The notes under the pieces: generated by a model
What the model was told of the DNA's origin: nothing
The model's input: only the letters and a program-made list of their open reading frames with translations
Database searches by the model: none
Assembly (NCBI GenBank): GCA_002371495.1
Contig: DFIX01000046.1
Span: forward strand, 26,494 to 90,493
DNA from: Eggerthellaceae bacterium UBA3686
GTDB taxonomy: Bacteria > Actinomycetota > Coriobacteriia > Coriobacteriales > Eggerthellaceae
DNA: 64,000 nt
Direction of reading: 5' to 3'
Translations under genes and position numbers: made by a program
Shown: in pieces, positions 35,136-42,969 of the stretch
Layout of the letters: every line of letters starts with the position of its first letter
Position numbering within the stretch: the first letter of the stretch is position 1

Positions 35136-35200
35136 CTGCAAGCGCGAGGCAACAACCCCACCCCGCTCGTCTGCACAGGGCTGTTGCCTCGCGCTTGCAG
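35136..35200. repeat. 19-bp perfect inverted repeat
   Basis: CTGCAAGCGCGAGGCAACA (35136-35154) and its exact inverse (35182-35200), 27 bases apart, just inside the left end of the tRNA-Arg island. Confidence 0.8.
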
Positions 35201-35546
35201 CTTCTCGCGCTCACCCGCTCTCCTGTGCTCCGGCCGCTCGCGGTCATTCCTATTCTGCATCTCGCCCATGCTCGCCTTTCCGCGGCGCCAACGGCAATTC
35301 TTCTCAGCATGACACCAGTTTCAGCGAGCTTCCGAACAGCCCCACAAGCAAACGCGTGCTTTCAGCGCATCGCAATTGGCGCGCATTTCGTCACTTGTCC
35401 ACAGCTAGGCGCGCCCCATGCCACAGCTTGATTGCCAAAAGCCATTTAGGACGGTTCGCGAAAACTCGGGTTATGGGCCGACTTTTCACGAGTTTCGAAG
35501 CGCAGATGCCATAATACAGAGCATCATCATCGCATCCATCGTTGTT

Positions 35547-35730
35547 ATGTCAAATTTTCTTTATTTTGTTCCAGATAATTGAGGACGCAAAGCTATTTAC
35601 TTGAGATTACGATTTACAACCCAGCTCAAACGGTTGTTTATGAAAAAACTGAGCTGACCATGGCATGTGACGTCTTTCTAAAAACGCACAGTGACACAAA
35701 CCGCGGAACAAAATAAAGTTTATTTGACAT
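35547..35730. repeat. 26-bp inverted repeats flanking the promoter region of the island gene
   Basis: The arm at 35547-35572 (ATGTCAAATTTTCTTT onward) matches the inverse of 35705-35730 at 23 of 26 positions, 132 bases apart. The right arm overlaps the -35 box at 35724. Confidence 0.75.
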
Positions 35731-35753
35731 TATTACAGCGTTTGATGTAATAA
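35724..35753 (+). promoter_or_regulatory. Sigma-70-like promoter of the island gene
   Basis: TTGACA (35724-35729) and TAATAA (35748-35753) with an 18-base spacer. The -35 box is inside the inverted-repeat arm, so binding there would repress (inference). Confidence 0.55.
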
Positions 35754-35842
35754 AGAAGCCATATCGGGGTTACGTGGCCCATTTCAGCGCCGTTTATAGG
35801 CAGGCGACACCTGATTTCGGGCTGTTACCAGAAAGGATGCAA

Positions 35843-36829
35843 ATGCCAGACCGGATGATCTACATATCGCACAGCTCAGCGCTCCGCTACTGGCGAACGA
35901 ATCCTTCAAGGTACGTGCTCGAGGGCACATACCAGAACATTCGGAAGCTGAAAAGCTGCGCGCGCAATCGCGAGGAGATTGACTCGTTCAGACTATCCGA
36001 GTCCGAATTCGGCCAAAGGCCCATCGAGGTGCTGATTCCGCCTGGGGCGTTTCGCCCCCGCGTCGGCTTCAACTGCCATGTGCAAACGCAGCCCTTGCCT
36101 CCTCATGCGCTCGTCCCTCTATACAACGGTATCCATGTGGTATCTCCGGAGCTTTGCCTCGTGCAGGCCTTCAACAAGCTTTCGTTTTGTGAGGCGCTTC
36201 AAGTTGGCATGGAATTTTGCGGAACGTATGCGCTGCGCCCCGAGGGTATCGAAGACAAGGCAAGCCGAGACTACCAGCTGGTGGACGCGGGCGCTTTCAC
36301 CCGGCACGTAAATTCTTGGAAGGGAATTAGCGGCCTCCCCTCCGCGCGGAAAGGCGCGCAATATCTTGCGAACGGTTCGGCATCTCCCATGGAGACCATC
36401 GTATATTTACTCCTGTGCCTTCCACGTATGTACGGGGGCTATAACCTCGGGCGGCCCGAACTCAACCCAGAGATCAAACTACCGCATGATCTGCAGCTTG
36501 TCCTGCGGCAAGAAAAAGTCAAACCCGATTTGCTATGGCGCAAGCAAAAAGTAACGGTCGAATATGATGGCAACTACCATAACGAAGGGCCGCAATCCGT
36601 AAAGGACGAGGCCCGCAAAGCGGCTCTGGAATCTTTGGGCTATACGGTGTATCGCTTCAAAAAGCAGCACGTTTACAGTCCCGTGCTGTTCAACAGGCTT
36701 GCATTGACCCTTGCCCGAAAGCTCGGCGTGCGAGTGCGCCCGTTAACGACCAAGCAGACATATGCTCGTGAAGCTTTGCGCGCGCTGCTGCCCAGGCAAT
36801 TAGACACGAACGTTAACAACTTGTTTTGA
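35843..36829 (+). CDS. AbiEi-like / DUF559 (Vsr-fold) protein, island cargo
   Basis: A 328-residue protein. The C-terminal part has the PD-(D/E)XK-like layout of DUF559 and Vsr nucleases: KPDLLWRKQKVTVEYDGNYH, then KDEARKAALESLGYTVYRF. The N-terminal part (MIYISHSSALRYWRTNPSRY) resembles the winged-helix start of AbiEi-like proteins. ATG 35843 has AGAAAGG six bases upstream. It is the only gene between tRNA-Arg(CCT) and its 3'-end copy. A defence or toxin role is plausible, not shown. Confidence 0.7.
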   Translation: MPDRMIYISHSSALRYWRTNPSRYVLEGTYQNIRKLKSCARNREEIDSFRLSESEFGQRPIEVLIPPGAFRPRVGFNCHVQTQPLPPHALVPLYNGIHVVSPELCLVQAFNKLSFCEALQVGMEFCGTYALRPEGIEDKASRDYQLVDAGAFTRHVNSWKGISGLPSARKGAQYLANGSASPMETIVYLLLCLPRMYGGYNLGRPELNPEIKLPHDLQLVLRQEKVKPDLLWRKQKVTVEYDGNYHNEGPQSVKDEARKAALESLGYTVYRFKKQHVYSPVLFNRLALTLARKLGVRVRPLTTKQTYAREALRALLPRQLDTNVNNLF

Positions 36830-36844
36830 TACCCGTACGAAACC

Positions 36845-36885
36845 ATCGGCCGCTCGAATCAGCCCGGGCACGAGGCGCCACGAAA
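36845..36885 (+). other. Degenerate copy of the tRNA-Arg (CCT) 3' end, right island border
   Basis: ATCGGCCGCTCGAATCAGCC and GGCGCCACGAAAC match the T-arm and CCA end at 35060-35099 with a few substitutions and a small insertion. It reads as an attR-like scar. Confidence 0.7.
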
Positions 36886-36944
36886 CGTGCAGGCCAGAAC
36901 GTTTAGCTGCTCTGGCCTGTTTTATTGCCTTAGGTTGCGGCTTA

Positions 36945-37451
36945 CTACAGCGCGCTCGCGACCTTTCGGGCGGCGGCCGTGATACTCAGGTCATCCACGT
37001 CGACCACGATATCGGCGAAGCGCTCGTACAAGGGCTGGCGCTCTTCATAGAGGTCGCGCAAACTCATCGAGACGCCGTTTTTCATAACGACCCCCCGCTC
37101 CTGTAAATCCCCCAAGCGATCGACGAGCGACGGATACGAGATCTTCAAGTACACAATCGGGCCAAGTTCGGACAAATGCTCCATAGCTTCGGGCGAGTAG
37201 ACCGCGCTACCGCCCGTCGAGACCACGGTATCTTGCGCGCCGATGCCGCAGAGTACGTCGTTTTCCATCGAGATGAAACCTTCGGGGCCTTCTTCGTCGA
37301 TAAGCTCCTGGAGCGTCTTGCCATATGCTTTCTGAATGACGAGGTCGCAATCGAGGAAATCCTTGTTCAGAATCTTGGCCAGAACGACGCCGAGCGTCGA
37401 CTTCCCCGCCCCCGGCATGCCGATCAGCACGATGTTGCCCGAGTTGCCCAC
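36945..37451 (-). CDS. aroK: Shikimate kinase
   Basis: A 168-residue kinase of usual family length. The P-loop is GMPGAGKST, the shikimate site is DCDLVIQKAYG and VVSTGGSAVYSPEA, and the lid region is ERQPLYERFAD. GTG 37451 is chosen because GGAGG lies five bases upstream; longer frames lack a site. It makes shikimate 3-phosphate for aromatic amino acids. It stands alone, not in an aro operon. Confidence 0.92.
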   Translation of the reverse strand: MGNSGNIVLIGMPGAGKSTLGVVLAKILNKDFLDCDLVIQKAYGKTLQELIDEEGPEGFISMENDVLCGIGAQDTVVSTGGSAVYSPEAMEHLSELGPIVYLKISYPSLVDRLGDLQERGVVMKNGVSMSLRDLYEERQPLYERFADIVVDVDDLSITAAARKVASAL

Positions 37452-37565
37452 GTTTGCCTCCGTTGTACACGACAAAACCTGCAGTCCCATTACATTATAG
37501 TGCGTCAAAGGGGCTCGACCTGCGCGAACACCTTGCCCCAGGGGGAAGGTGTTCGCGCCCCTGCA

Positions 37566-37591
37566 TCAAAAAAGCCCCCTGTGCAGGGGGC
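37566..37591 (-). terminator. Terminator of tRNA-Ser (TGA)
   Basis: On the minus strand GCCCCCT-GCAC-AGGGGGC is followed by six T residues. Confidence 0.85.
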
Positions 37592-37600
37592 GTGTAATCG

Positions 37601-37690
37601 TGGCGGAGGATGTAGGATTCGAACCCACGGAACCTTGCGGCTCAACAGTTTTCAAGACTGCCGCCTTCAACCACTCGGCCAATCCTCCGC
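37601..37690 (-). tRNA. tRNA-Ser (TGA)
   Basis: A 90-base class II tRNA with encoded CCA: acceptor GCGGAGG, anticodon loop CTTGAAA, long variable arm and T-loop GTTCGAATC. Confidence 0.95.
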
Positions 37691-37809
37691 ATTTTGCCTG
37701 TCCGACAGCCCTCACCCGACCGGTGAAAACTGTTTTCAACAGTTGTCGAACACCTGCCAGTATAGATGATTATCGGGGCAGCATCCCTAAATCATCCTAT
37801 AATAACCGC

Positions 37810-38307
37810 ATGGATGACGAAACATACATGCGCATGGCCATTGAAGAGGCGCGGAACGCCGCCGAAGCAGACGAGGTGCCCATCGGCGCCGTCGTTGTGT
37901 ACGAGCCGATCGACCCAGGAACGCGCCGTGCACTCGCCGAGCCGAGGATCATCGCCCGCGCCGGGAACCGTCGCGAAGGCGCCAAGGACCCGGCGGGCCA
38001 TGCGGAATTCGTCGCCATGCTTGCTGCGGCGCGCGAGCTTGACGCTTGGCGCCTCGAAGATTGCACGGTTTACGTCACGCTCGAACCTTGCATTATGTGC
38101 GCGGGCCTCATGCAGCAGTCGCGCGTGCGGCGCTGCGTGTACGGCGCCTCCGACCCAAAAGGCGGCGCGCTGGGCACGCTCTACCGCATAAACGAGGACG
38201 AACGCCTCAATCACACGTTCGAGGTGACGGCGGGCGTCCTTCAGGAGGAATGCGCGCAGCTTTTGCGCGACTTCTTCGCAAGCAGGCGAAAGAAACGAAA
38301 CGGTTAG
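37810..38307 (+). CDS. tadA: tRNA adenosine(34) deaminase
   Basis: A 165-residue cytidine-deaminase fold: zinc and catalytic motifs are GHAEF and EPCIMCAG. Compared with usual TadA it has about 15 extra residues before the first motif (EPIDPGTRRALAEPR). It converts A34 to I34, needed for the ACG anticodon of the tRNA-Arg at 48222. The start ATG 37810 is inferred; no strong ribosome binding site is seen. Confidence 0.9.
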   Translation: MDDETYMRMAIEEARNAAEADEVPIGAVVVYEPIDPGTRRALAEPRIIARAGNRREGAKDPAGHAEFVAMLAAARELDAWRLEDCTVYVTLEPCIMCAGLMQQSRVRRCVYGASDPKGGALGTLYRINEDERLNHTFEVTAGVLQEECAQLLRDFFASRRKKRNG

Positions 38308-38370
38308 CGCGTCGCGGTAGCAGCCGCCCGCTTGCGACGCCGACGACAAAAGACATCGAAGAGAGCCTCA

Positions 38371-39342
38371 ATGAACCAGGAAACCAACATCACAGCCGAT
38401 GCCGTGGCGCTTCAGGAGCGCGATGAGTTCAGGGCCCAGGGCTGGCTCAAGCTCGTCGCGCCCGCAAAGGTCAACCTACATTTAGCCATCGGCCGACGCA
38501 GAGACGACGGGTACCACGAGGCAACGACGGTCATGCATGCCCTGACCCTGCACGATGTCGTATACGTTCGGCATAAGCTCTTCGACGCACCAGATCAGGG
38601 CGAGCCGCTCGTGCGCATGGTGTCGTGCGGCGATGTCGTGGCCCCCGATCTTCCCTCGCGCGACAATATCGCCGCAAAGGCCGTGAAGGCGCTTGCGCAG
38701 CTACTCGGCCGCGACGACGCGGACGTCGAGGTGCGCATCGAGAAAAACATCCCGGCCCAAGGTGGCCTTGGGGGCGGCTCGTCTAATGCGGCAGCTGCGC
38801 TCGTGGGCGCGGCACAGCTCTGGGGCGCCGGGCCCGACCATCCCGCCGTAGAAGAGGCCGCGCGCAGCCTCGGAAGCGACGTGGCGTTCTTCCTGCATGG
38901 TGGCTGCTCGCTCTACGAGGGCACCGGCGAGGTGTTCGTTCGCGCGCTCGAGCCCTCTAAGCAGGCTGTAGCGCTGGTGAAACCCCAAGGCGGAGTATCG
39001 ACGGCAGAAGCCTATCGCACCTTCGACGCGCAACCGCAACCCGTGCCGGACGATGTTGCCAACCGCGTTCAATCCGCACAAAGAGCAGCTGAGGTGGCCC
39101 TGTTCAACAACCTGGCCCCGGCCTCGGAATCGCTCATGCCCGAGCTTACGCGGGTGCGCGAGTGGCTCGAATCGCAACCGCAAACACAAGGCGCCCTTCT
39201 GTGTGGAAGCGGTGCTACAACCTTTGCCCCGTGCAACAGCTTCGCCGACGCCTGTAAAGTAGTCGCTGAAGCACGAAAACTCGGATACTGGGCACGCGCC
39301 ACGTCGTTCGGATCGCTACGCGTCATGAAGGTGTCGTCGTAA
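38371..39342 (+). CDS. ispE: 4-diphosphocytidyl-2-C-methyl-D-erythritol kinase
   Basis: A 323-residue GHMP kinase of the MEP isoprenoid pathway. Motifs are APAKVNLHLAIG, GLGGGSSNAAAAL (ATP loop), SDVAFFLHGG, and LCGSGATTFA. An extra N-terminal stretch of about 25 residues precedes the first motif. It follows tadA by 63 bases and is probably cotranscribed. Confidence 0.94.
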   Translation: MNQETNITADAVALQERDEFRAQGWLKLVAPAKVNLHLAIGRRRDDGYHEATTVMHALTLHDVVYVRHKLFDAPDQGEPLVRMVSCGDVVAPDLPSRDNIAAKAVKALAQLLGRDDADVEVRIEKNIPAQGGLGGGSSNAAAALVGAAQLWGAGPDHPAVEEAARSLGSDVAFFLHGGCSLYEGTGEVFVRALEPSKQAVALVKPQGGVSTAEAYRTFDAQPQPVPDDVANRVQSAQRAAEVALFNNLAPASESLMPELTRVREWLESQPQTQGALLCGSGATTFAPCNSFADACKVVAEARKLGYWARATSFGSLRVMKVSS

Positions 39343-39361
39343 CGCTCGAAAGAAGCTGCTT

Positions 39362-39784
39362 ATGATTCGCTTATACCGAATAATCCCGCTCCTCATTCTT
39401 ATGGCCGTCGTCGCCGCGGTCGTGTACGTCATCATGTCGTTCCGCTACTCGTCGGACCGCGCTAAAGCCACGCTCATCACGGTATTCACGTGGCTTACGA
39501 TCGCGCTTTCAATCATATTCGCAATTGGCACCCTGTACGCCATCTTCGAAGGCAACGGCACGGTCATCGAGCTCGCAGGCAGCTTCCTTGCCACCACGCT
39601 CGTCGGATTGGGCATCACGCGCATCTGCAACCGCATCTTCCGCAAAAACCATCCGCACTACGGCGAGGAAGTCGCGCAAGCGACTATCATCAACGAGTCG
39701 CTCAGCAGCCGGTTCGCCGACGCGTTCAAGCGCGCATTCGGACAAGCGGTAAAGGAAACCTTCGATCCCAAACGTAAACCGTAG
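39362..39784 (+). CDS. Small membrane protein of unknown function
   Basis: A 140-residue protein with an N-terminal membrane helix (residues 5-25), two more (about 38-60 and 68-88) and a charged cytoplasmic tail (RKNHPHYGEE onward). I do not recognise the family. It starts 19 bases after ispE and ends shortly before tRNA-Ser. Confidence 0.7.
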   Translation: MIRLYRIIPLLILMAVVAAVVYVIMSFRYSSDRAKATLITVFTWLTIALSIIFAIGTLYAIFEGNGTVIELAGSFLATTLVGLGITRICNRIFRKNHPHYGEEVAQATIINESLSSRFADAFKRAFGQAVKETFDPKRKP

Positions 39785-39859
39785 GATTGGCCCGAGGGGG
39801 AACCGCGCTTTTTTTCTTGCGTTAACGGACGGCTTCGGGTAGTATTTGACTTTGCATAT

Positions 39860-39950
39860 GGAGGAGTGACCGAGAGGCCGAAGGTGCTCGCCTGCTAAGT
39901 GAGTAACGGCCACAAGCCGTTCTAGGGTTCGAATCCCTACTCCTCCGCCA
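39860..39950 (+). tRNA. tRNA-Ser (GCT)
   Basis: A 91-base class II tRNA with encoded CCA: acceptor GGAGGAG/CTCCTCC, anticodon loop CTGCTAA, long variable arm, T-loop GTTCGAATC. Confidence 0.95.
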
Positions 39951-40178
39951 CAAGTACCAAGCCCCCTGCAAAGGGGGCTTTTTAAAACAGGGGAATAAAT
40001 TGGCGAGTCCGTAGGGATTCGAACCGATGAGATCGGAGGGCATTAAGAAAACAGCGCGGTGCGCTGTTTTTAGCCCGACGGGCGGAGCACTTCAGCGCGA
40101 AGCCGTTATTTTGCGAAGCAAAATGGAGTCCCTACTCCTCCGCCACGAGTACCAAGCCCCCTGCAAAGGGGGCTTTTT
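39934..40178 (+). repeat. tRNA-associated palindromic element, copy A (tRNA-Ser GCT)
   Basis: A direct repeat of 50 bases (tRNA 3' end plus terminator; 39934-39983 and 40129-40178, one mismatch) flanks an inverse T-arm (GTAGGGATTCGAACC, 40011-40025) and a 103-base core (40023-40125). The core carries CCGAT-GAG-ATCGG, AAAACAGCGC-GGT-GCGCTGTTTT nested in GGGC/GCCC, and TTTTGC-GAA-GCAAAA. The core is about 90% identical to 48362-48464. Confidence 0.85.
39961..39984 (+). terminator. Terminator of tRNA-Ser (GCT)
   Basis: GCCCCCT-GCAA-AGGGGGC followed by TTTTT; an exact second copy lies at 40156-40178. Confidence 0.85.
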
Positions 40179-40241
40179 GGTACAAACACAGAACGCAATG
40201 AAACTGCAGGATTTGGCCACCACAACACCCAAGGAGCCCCA

Positions 40242-41099
40242 ATGAGGGAAATCGCATACTACGATGGCAACATCGGGTCACCTGACGAGCTCACGGTTCC
40301 GTTCAACGACCGAGCGCACTTCTTCGGCGACGGCGTATATGACGCGGCCATGGGAGCCAACGGGCGCATCTTCTGCCTCGAGGACCACCTCGACCGCTTC
40401 TACAGCAGCGCTGCCGCCTTCGGCATTCATGTACCGATGCAAAAAGACGAGCTCGGGGCCCTGTTGCTCGATTTGCTCAGCAAAGTGGAAGGAAGATCCC
40501 AATTCGTATACTGGCAGGTTTCGCGCGGGGCAAACGGCCGACTGCACATATACGATCCGAATATGGCCGGCAAACTCTGGGTCTTTATCGGCCCCGAGGA
40601 CCTGCCTGATCCAGCAGTCCCGCTAAAACTGATAACGCTCGAGGACCGTCGCTTCGAATACGGCAACGTTAAGACGCTAAACCTCATGCCGGCAGTGAAG
40701 TACACCCAGGAAGCAGCTCTCGCGGGCGTAGACGAAGCCGTATTGCACCGCGACGGCATCGTGACCGAATGCGCACACTCCAATGTCTCGATCCTTAAGG
40801 GCGGCATTCTGTACTCGCACCCTAACGACGAGCATATTCTGCGCGGCATCGCGAAAACCCACTTGATTCAGGCCTGCTACCGCGAAAGCGTCCCCGTCAT
40901 CGAACGCGCCTTCACGCTCGAACAGCTCGCCGATGCCGACGAGGTCATCATCACCTCTTCGTCAAACCTCTGCACGTTTGCCGGAGAGCTCGACGGAAAG
41001 CCCATCGGCGGGCGCGACCCCAAGACGCTGCGCACGCTGCGCGAGTCGGTTTATCGGAAATACCGCGACTACATGGGCGTCGAGCCGGCGTTCGCATAA
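40242..41099 (+). CDS. Class IV PLP aminotransferase (D-amino acid / branched-chain type)
   Basis: A 285-residue fold-type IV transaminase. The PLP lysine is in LMPAVKYTQEA, the start GNIGSPDELTVPFNDRAHFF is typical of D-alanine transaminase, and the late motif is EVIITSSSNLC. AAGGAGCCCCA precedes the ATG. D-alanine supply for peptidoglycan is the best guess; branched-chain or aminodeoxychorismate chemistry cannot be excluded. Confidence 0.85.
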   Translation: MREIAYYDGNIGSPDELTVPFNDRAHFFGDGVYDAAMGANGRIFCLEDHLDRFYSSAAAFGIHVPMQKDELGALLLDLLSKVEGRSQFVYWQVSRGANGRLHIYDPNMAGKLWVFIGPEDLPDPAVPLKLITLEDRRFEYGNVKTLNLMPAVKYTQEAALAGVDEAVLHRDGIVTECAHSNVSILKGGILYSHPNDEHILRGIAKTHLIQACYRESVPVIERAFTLEQLADADEVIITSSSNLCTFAGELDGKPIGGRDPKTLRTLRESVYRKYRDYMGVEPAFA

Positions 41100-41104
41100 G
41101 GGCC

Positions 41105-41149
41105 GCCAAACCAACCATTTGGGGACAGCCCCCAAATGGTTGGTTTGGC
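41105..41149. repeat. 45-bp palindrome, GGGGACAGCCCCC core
   Basis: A 20-base arm GCCAAACCAACCATTTGGGG (41105-41124) and its exact inverse (41130-41149) around ACAGC, six bases after the aminotransferase stop. It may serve as its terminator. Confidence 0.85.
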
Positions 41150-41177
41150 AACGATGGGTCTTTCACTTCGCTATAAC

Positions 41178-41373
41178 AAGGGCGTGTTCCCTATTTACAG
41201 ACGACGTAGCGAAAGCGCAGGTGGAGGCGTGACATCGGCGATTCTGCAGCACTAACTTTAAAATGCATTCTAATGTTAGCGAAGCCAAGCCGATGCGCGC
41301 TTCCACCTGCGCTTTCGCGGACGAACGGTTCGACCGTGCGAGGCCGTGTGTAAATAGAGACGGTCCCCATTTA
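41178..41373. repeat. Structured repeat, family F copy 2
   Basis: The inner stem GCGAAAGCGCAGGTGGAGGCG (41209-41229) pairs with 41298-41318. Core words GCGATTCTGCAGC and GTTAGCGAAGCCAAGC are shared with 22089-22198, while the stem sequences differ. Outer arms TTCCCTATTTACAGAC and GTAAATAGAGACGG also pair. Confidence 0.75.
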
Positions 41374-41389
41374 CGTATTTCCCACAAGC

Positions 41390-42742
41390 CTAGCGCTCGT
41401 CGATGGGCATGTATTCGCGCTTGACACGCGACGAGAACGAGGCCTTGTATGCCGGGCGGATGATGCGCTTGCCACAGGCGATTTCCTCGAACCGATGCGC
41501 CGCCCAACCGGCCATACGGGCGCAGGCGAATAACGGCGTATACAAATCCTCGGGAATGCCCAGCATCGAATACACGAAACCCGAATACATGTCGACGTTG
41601 GCGCACATGTCTTTCGATGTGCCCTTGACGTCGCGCAGGACGTCGGGCGACAAGCGCTCGATCGACTTCAGCAAATTGAGCTCGGCCTCGTATTCGGTCC
41701 CCGCGGCAAGCTTCTCGGCAAAGCTCTTGCAGATGACCGCTCGCGGGTCGGATTTCGTGTACACCGCGTGGCCCATGCCGTAGATGAGGCCCGTCCTGTC
41801 GAAGGCTTCCTTCTTCACCACGCGCGTCAGGTACTCGACCACCTGGTCATCGTCTTCCCAATTGGCGATTTCACGCTTAGCTTCGGCTTGCATAGCGCGA
41901 ATCTGATGGTTTGCCCCGCCGTGGCGCCGTCCCTTCAGCGACCCGATTGCCGCGGAATACGTCGCGTACGGGTCGGTATCGGCGGACGAGAGCACGCGCG
42001 TCGTGAACGTCGAATTGTTGCCGCCACCGTGCTCGGCATGAACACACAGCATAATGTCGAGCATGCGCGCTTCTTCGGGCGTGTACTGGCGATCGGGACG
42101 AAGCATCGACAAAATGGTTTCGGCCGTAGATTCCCCGGGGATGAACGGGTGCATAATCATCGAGCCACGCTCGAATCGCGCGCTCTTGGCGTAGTAAGCG
42201 TGCACCATGATGCGCGGTAAGCGTGAAATGACGCTAAGGGCCGTATGTATCTCATGTTCGATCGAGCGATCCTCGGCCTGCATATCGTAGGAATACAGGA
42301 GCAGAGTCGCACGTGCAAGCAGGTTCATCAGGTCAGGTGGAACATCGAGCATGTTGATGGAAGCGGTAAAGCCGTCGGGCAGCTCGCGCTCTTCGTCGAT
42401 AACCGCGATGAAGGTATCGAGCTCGCTTTGGGTCGGCAAGTCGCCGAGCAGCAGCAGGTAGGCGATTTCCTCGTAGTTGAACCGACGGTTCACGTCTTCG
42501 ACGTTCAGCAGATCGGCAAGCTCGTAGCCGCGGTACAGCAAAGACCCCTCGTCGGGCACCTTCATGTCGTCCGAAATGACGTAACCGTGAACGTTCGAGA
42601 TGTTCGTCACGCCCGCGAGCACGCCCGTGCCGTCGGCGTTGCGCAAGCCCCTCTTTACGTCGAAGCGCTTGTACATATCGGGATCGATCGTGTAAATGCT
42701 CGAGAAGCGGTCATAAAGTTCAAAATCATGCTCATTAACCAT
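41390..42742 (-). CDS. gltA: Citrate synthase
   Basis: A 450-residue type of citrate synthase with all catalytic residues: His in VHAEHGGGNNS, His in YGMGHAVYTKSDPRA, and Asp in CANVDMYSGF. An N-terminal extension of about 40 residues precedes the core. It condenses oxaloacetate and acetyl-CoA. No other citric-acid-cycle gene is close. It is divergent from the M20 gene. Confidence 0.95.
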   Translation of the reverse strand: MVNEHDFELYDRFSSIYTIDPDMYKRFDVKRGLRNADGTGVLAGVTNISNVHGYVISDDMKVPDEGSLLYRGYELADLLNVEDVNRRFNYEEIAYLLLLGDLPTQSELDTFIAVIDEERELPDGFTASINMLDVPPDLMNLLARATLLLYSYDMQAEDRSIEHEIHTALSVISRLPRIMVHAYYAKSARFERGSMIMHPFIPGESTAETILSMLRPDRQYTPEEARMLDIMLCVHAEHGGGNNSTFTTRVLSSADTDPYATYSAAIGSLKGRRHGGANHQIRAMQAEAKREIANWEDDDQVVEYLTRVVKKEAFDRTGLIYGMGHAVYTKSDPRAVICKSFAEKLAAGTEYEAELNLLKSIERLSPDVLRDVKGTSKDMCANVDMYSGFVYSMLGIPEDLYTPLFACARMAGWAAHRFEEIACGKRIIRPAYKASFSSRVKREYMPIDER

Positions 42743-42969
42743 GAATAACTGGCCTTTCGTGTTTAGGGATTCTGCACATGCTATCAGAACGATGCAAATC
42801 GAAACGGCTCGACGCGGGACAAACTCGCTTTTTTATCAATACGAAACACAAAGCGACGAGCCTCGGCTGCGCTATTACGTAGGTGATTTGGTAACAAAAC
42901 AAAACCATCAGGAGCTTTGGTTTGCCCATACGCTACCATGGAAGCTCTTCGACGCTTAAGGAGGTTGCA

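Larger units (their letters stand above)
35091..35842. other. Left part of the tRNA-Arg island, non-coding
   Basis: The first about 350 bases are GC-rich with hairpins; the last 300 are AT-rich and unlike the host DNA. No gene is recognised apart from the control elements listed. Confidence 0.5.

Noticed and set aside
34997..35310. Two minus-strand frames across tRNA-Arg (CCT)
   Set aside because: They are read through the tRNA gene and its terminator and show no protein-like conservation.
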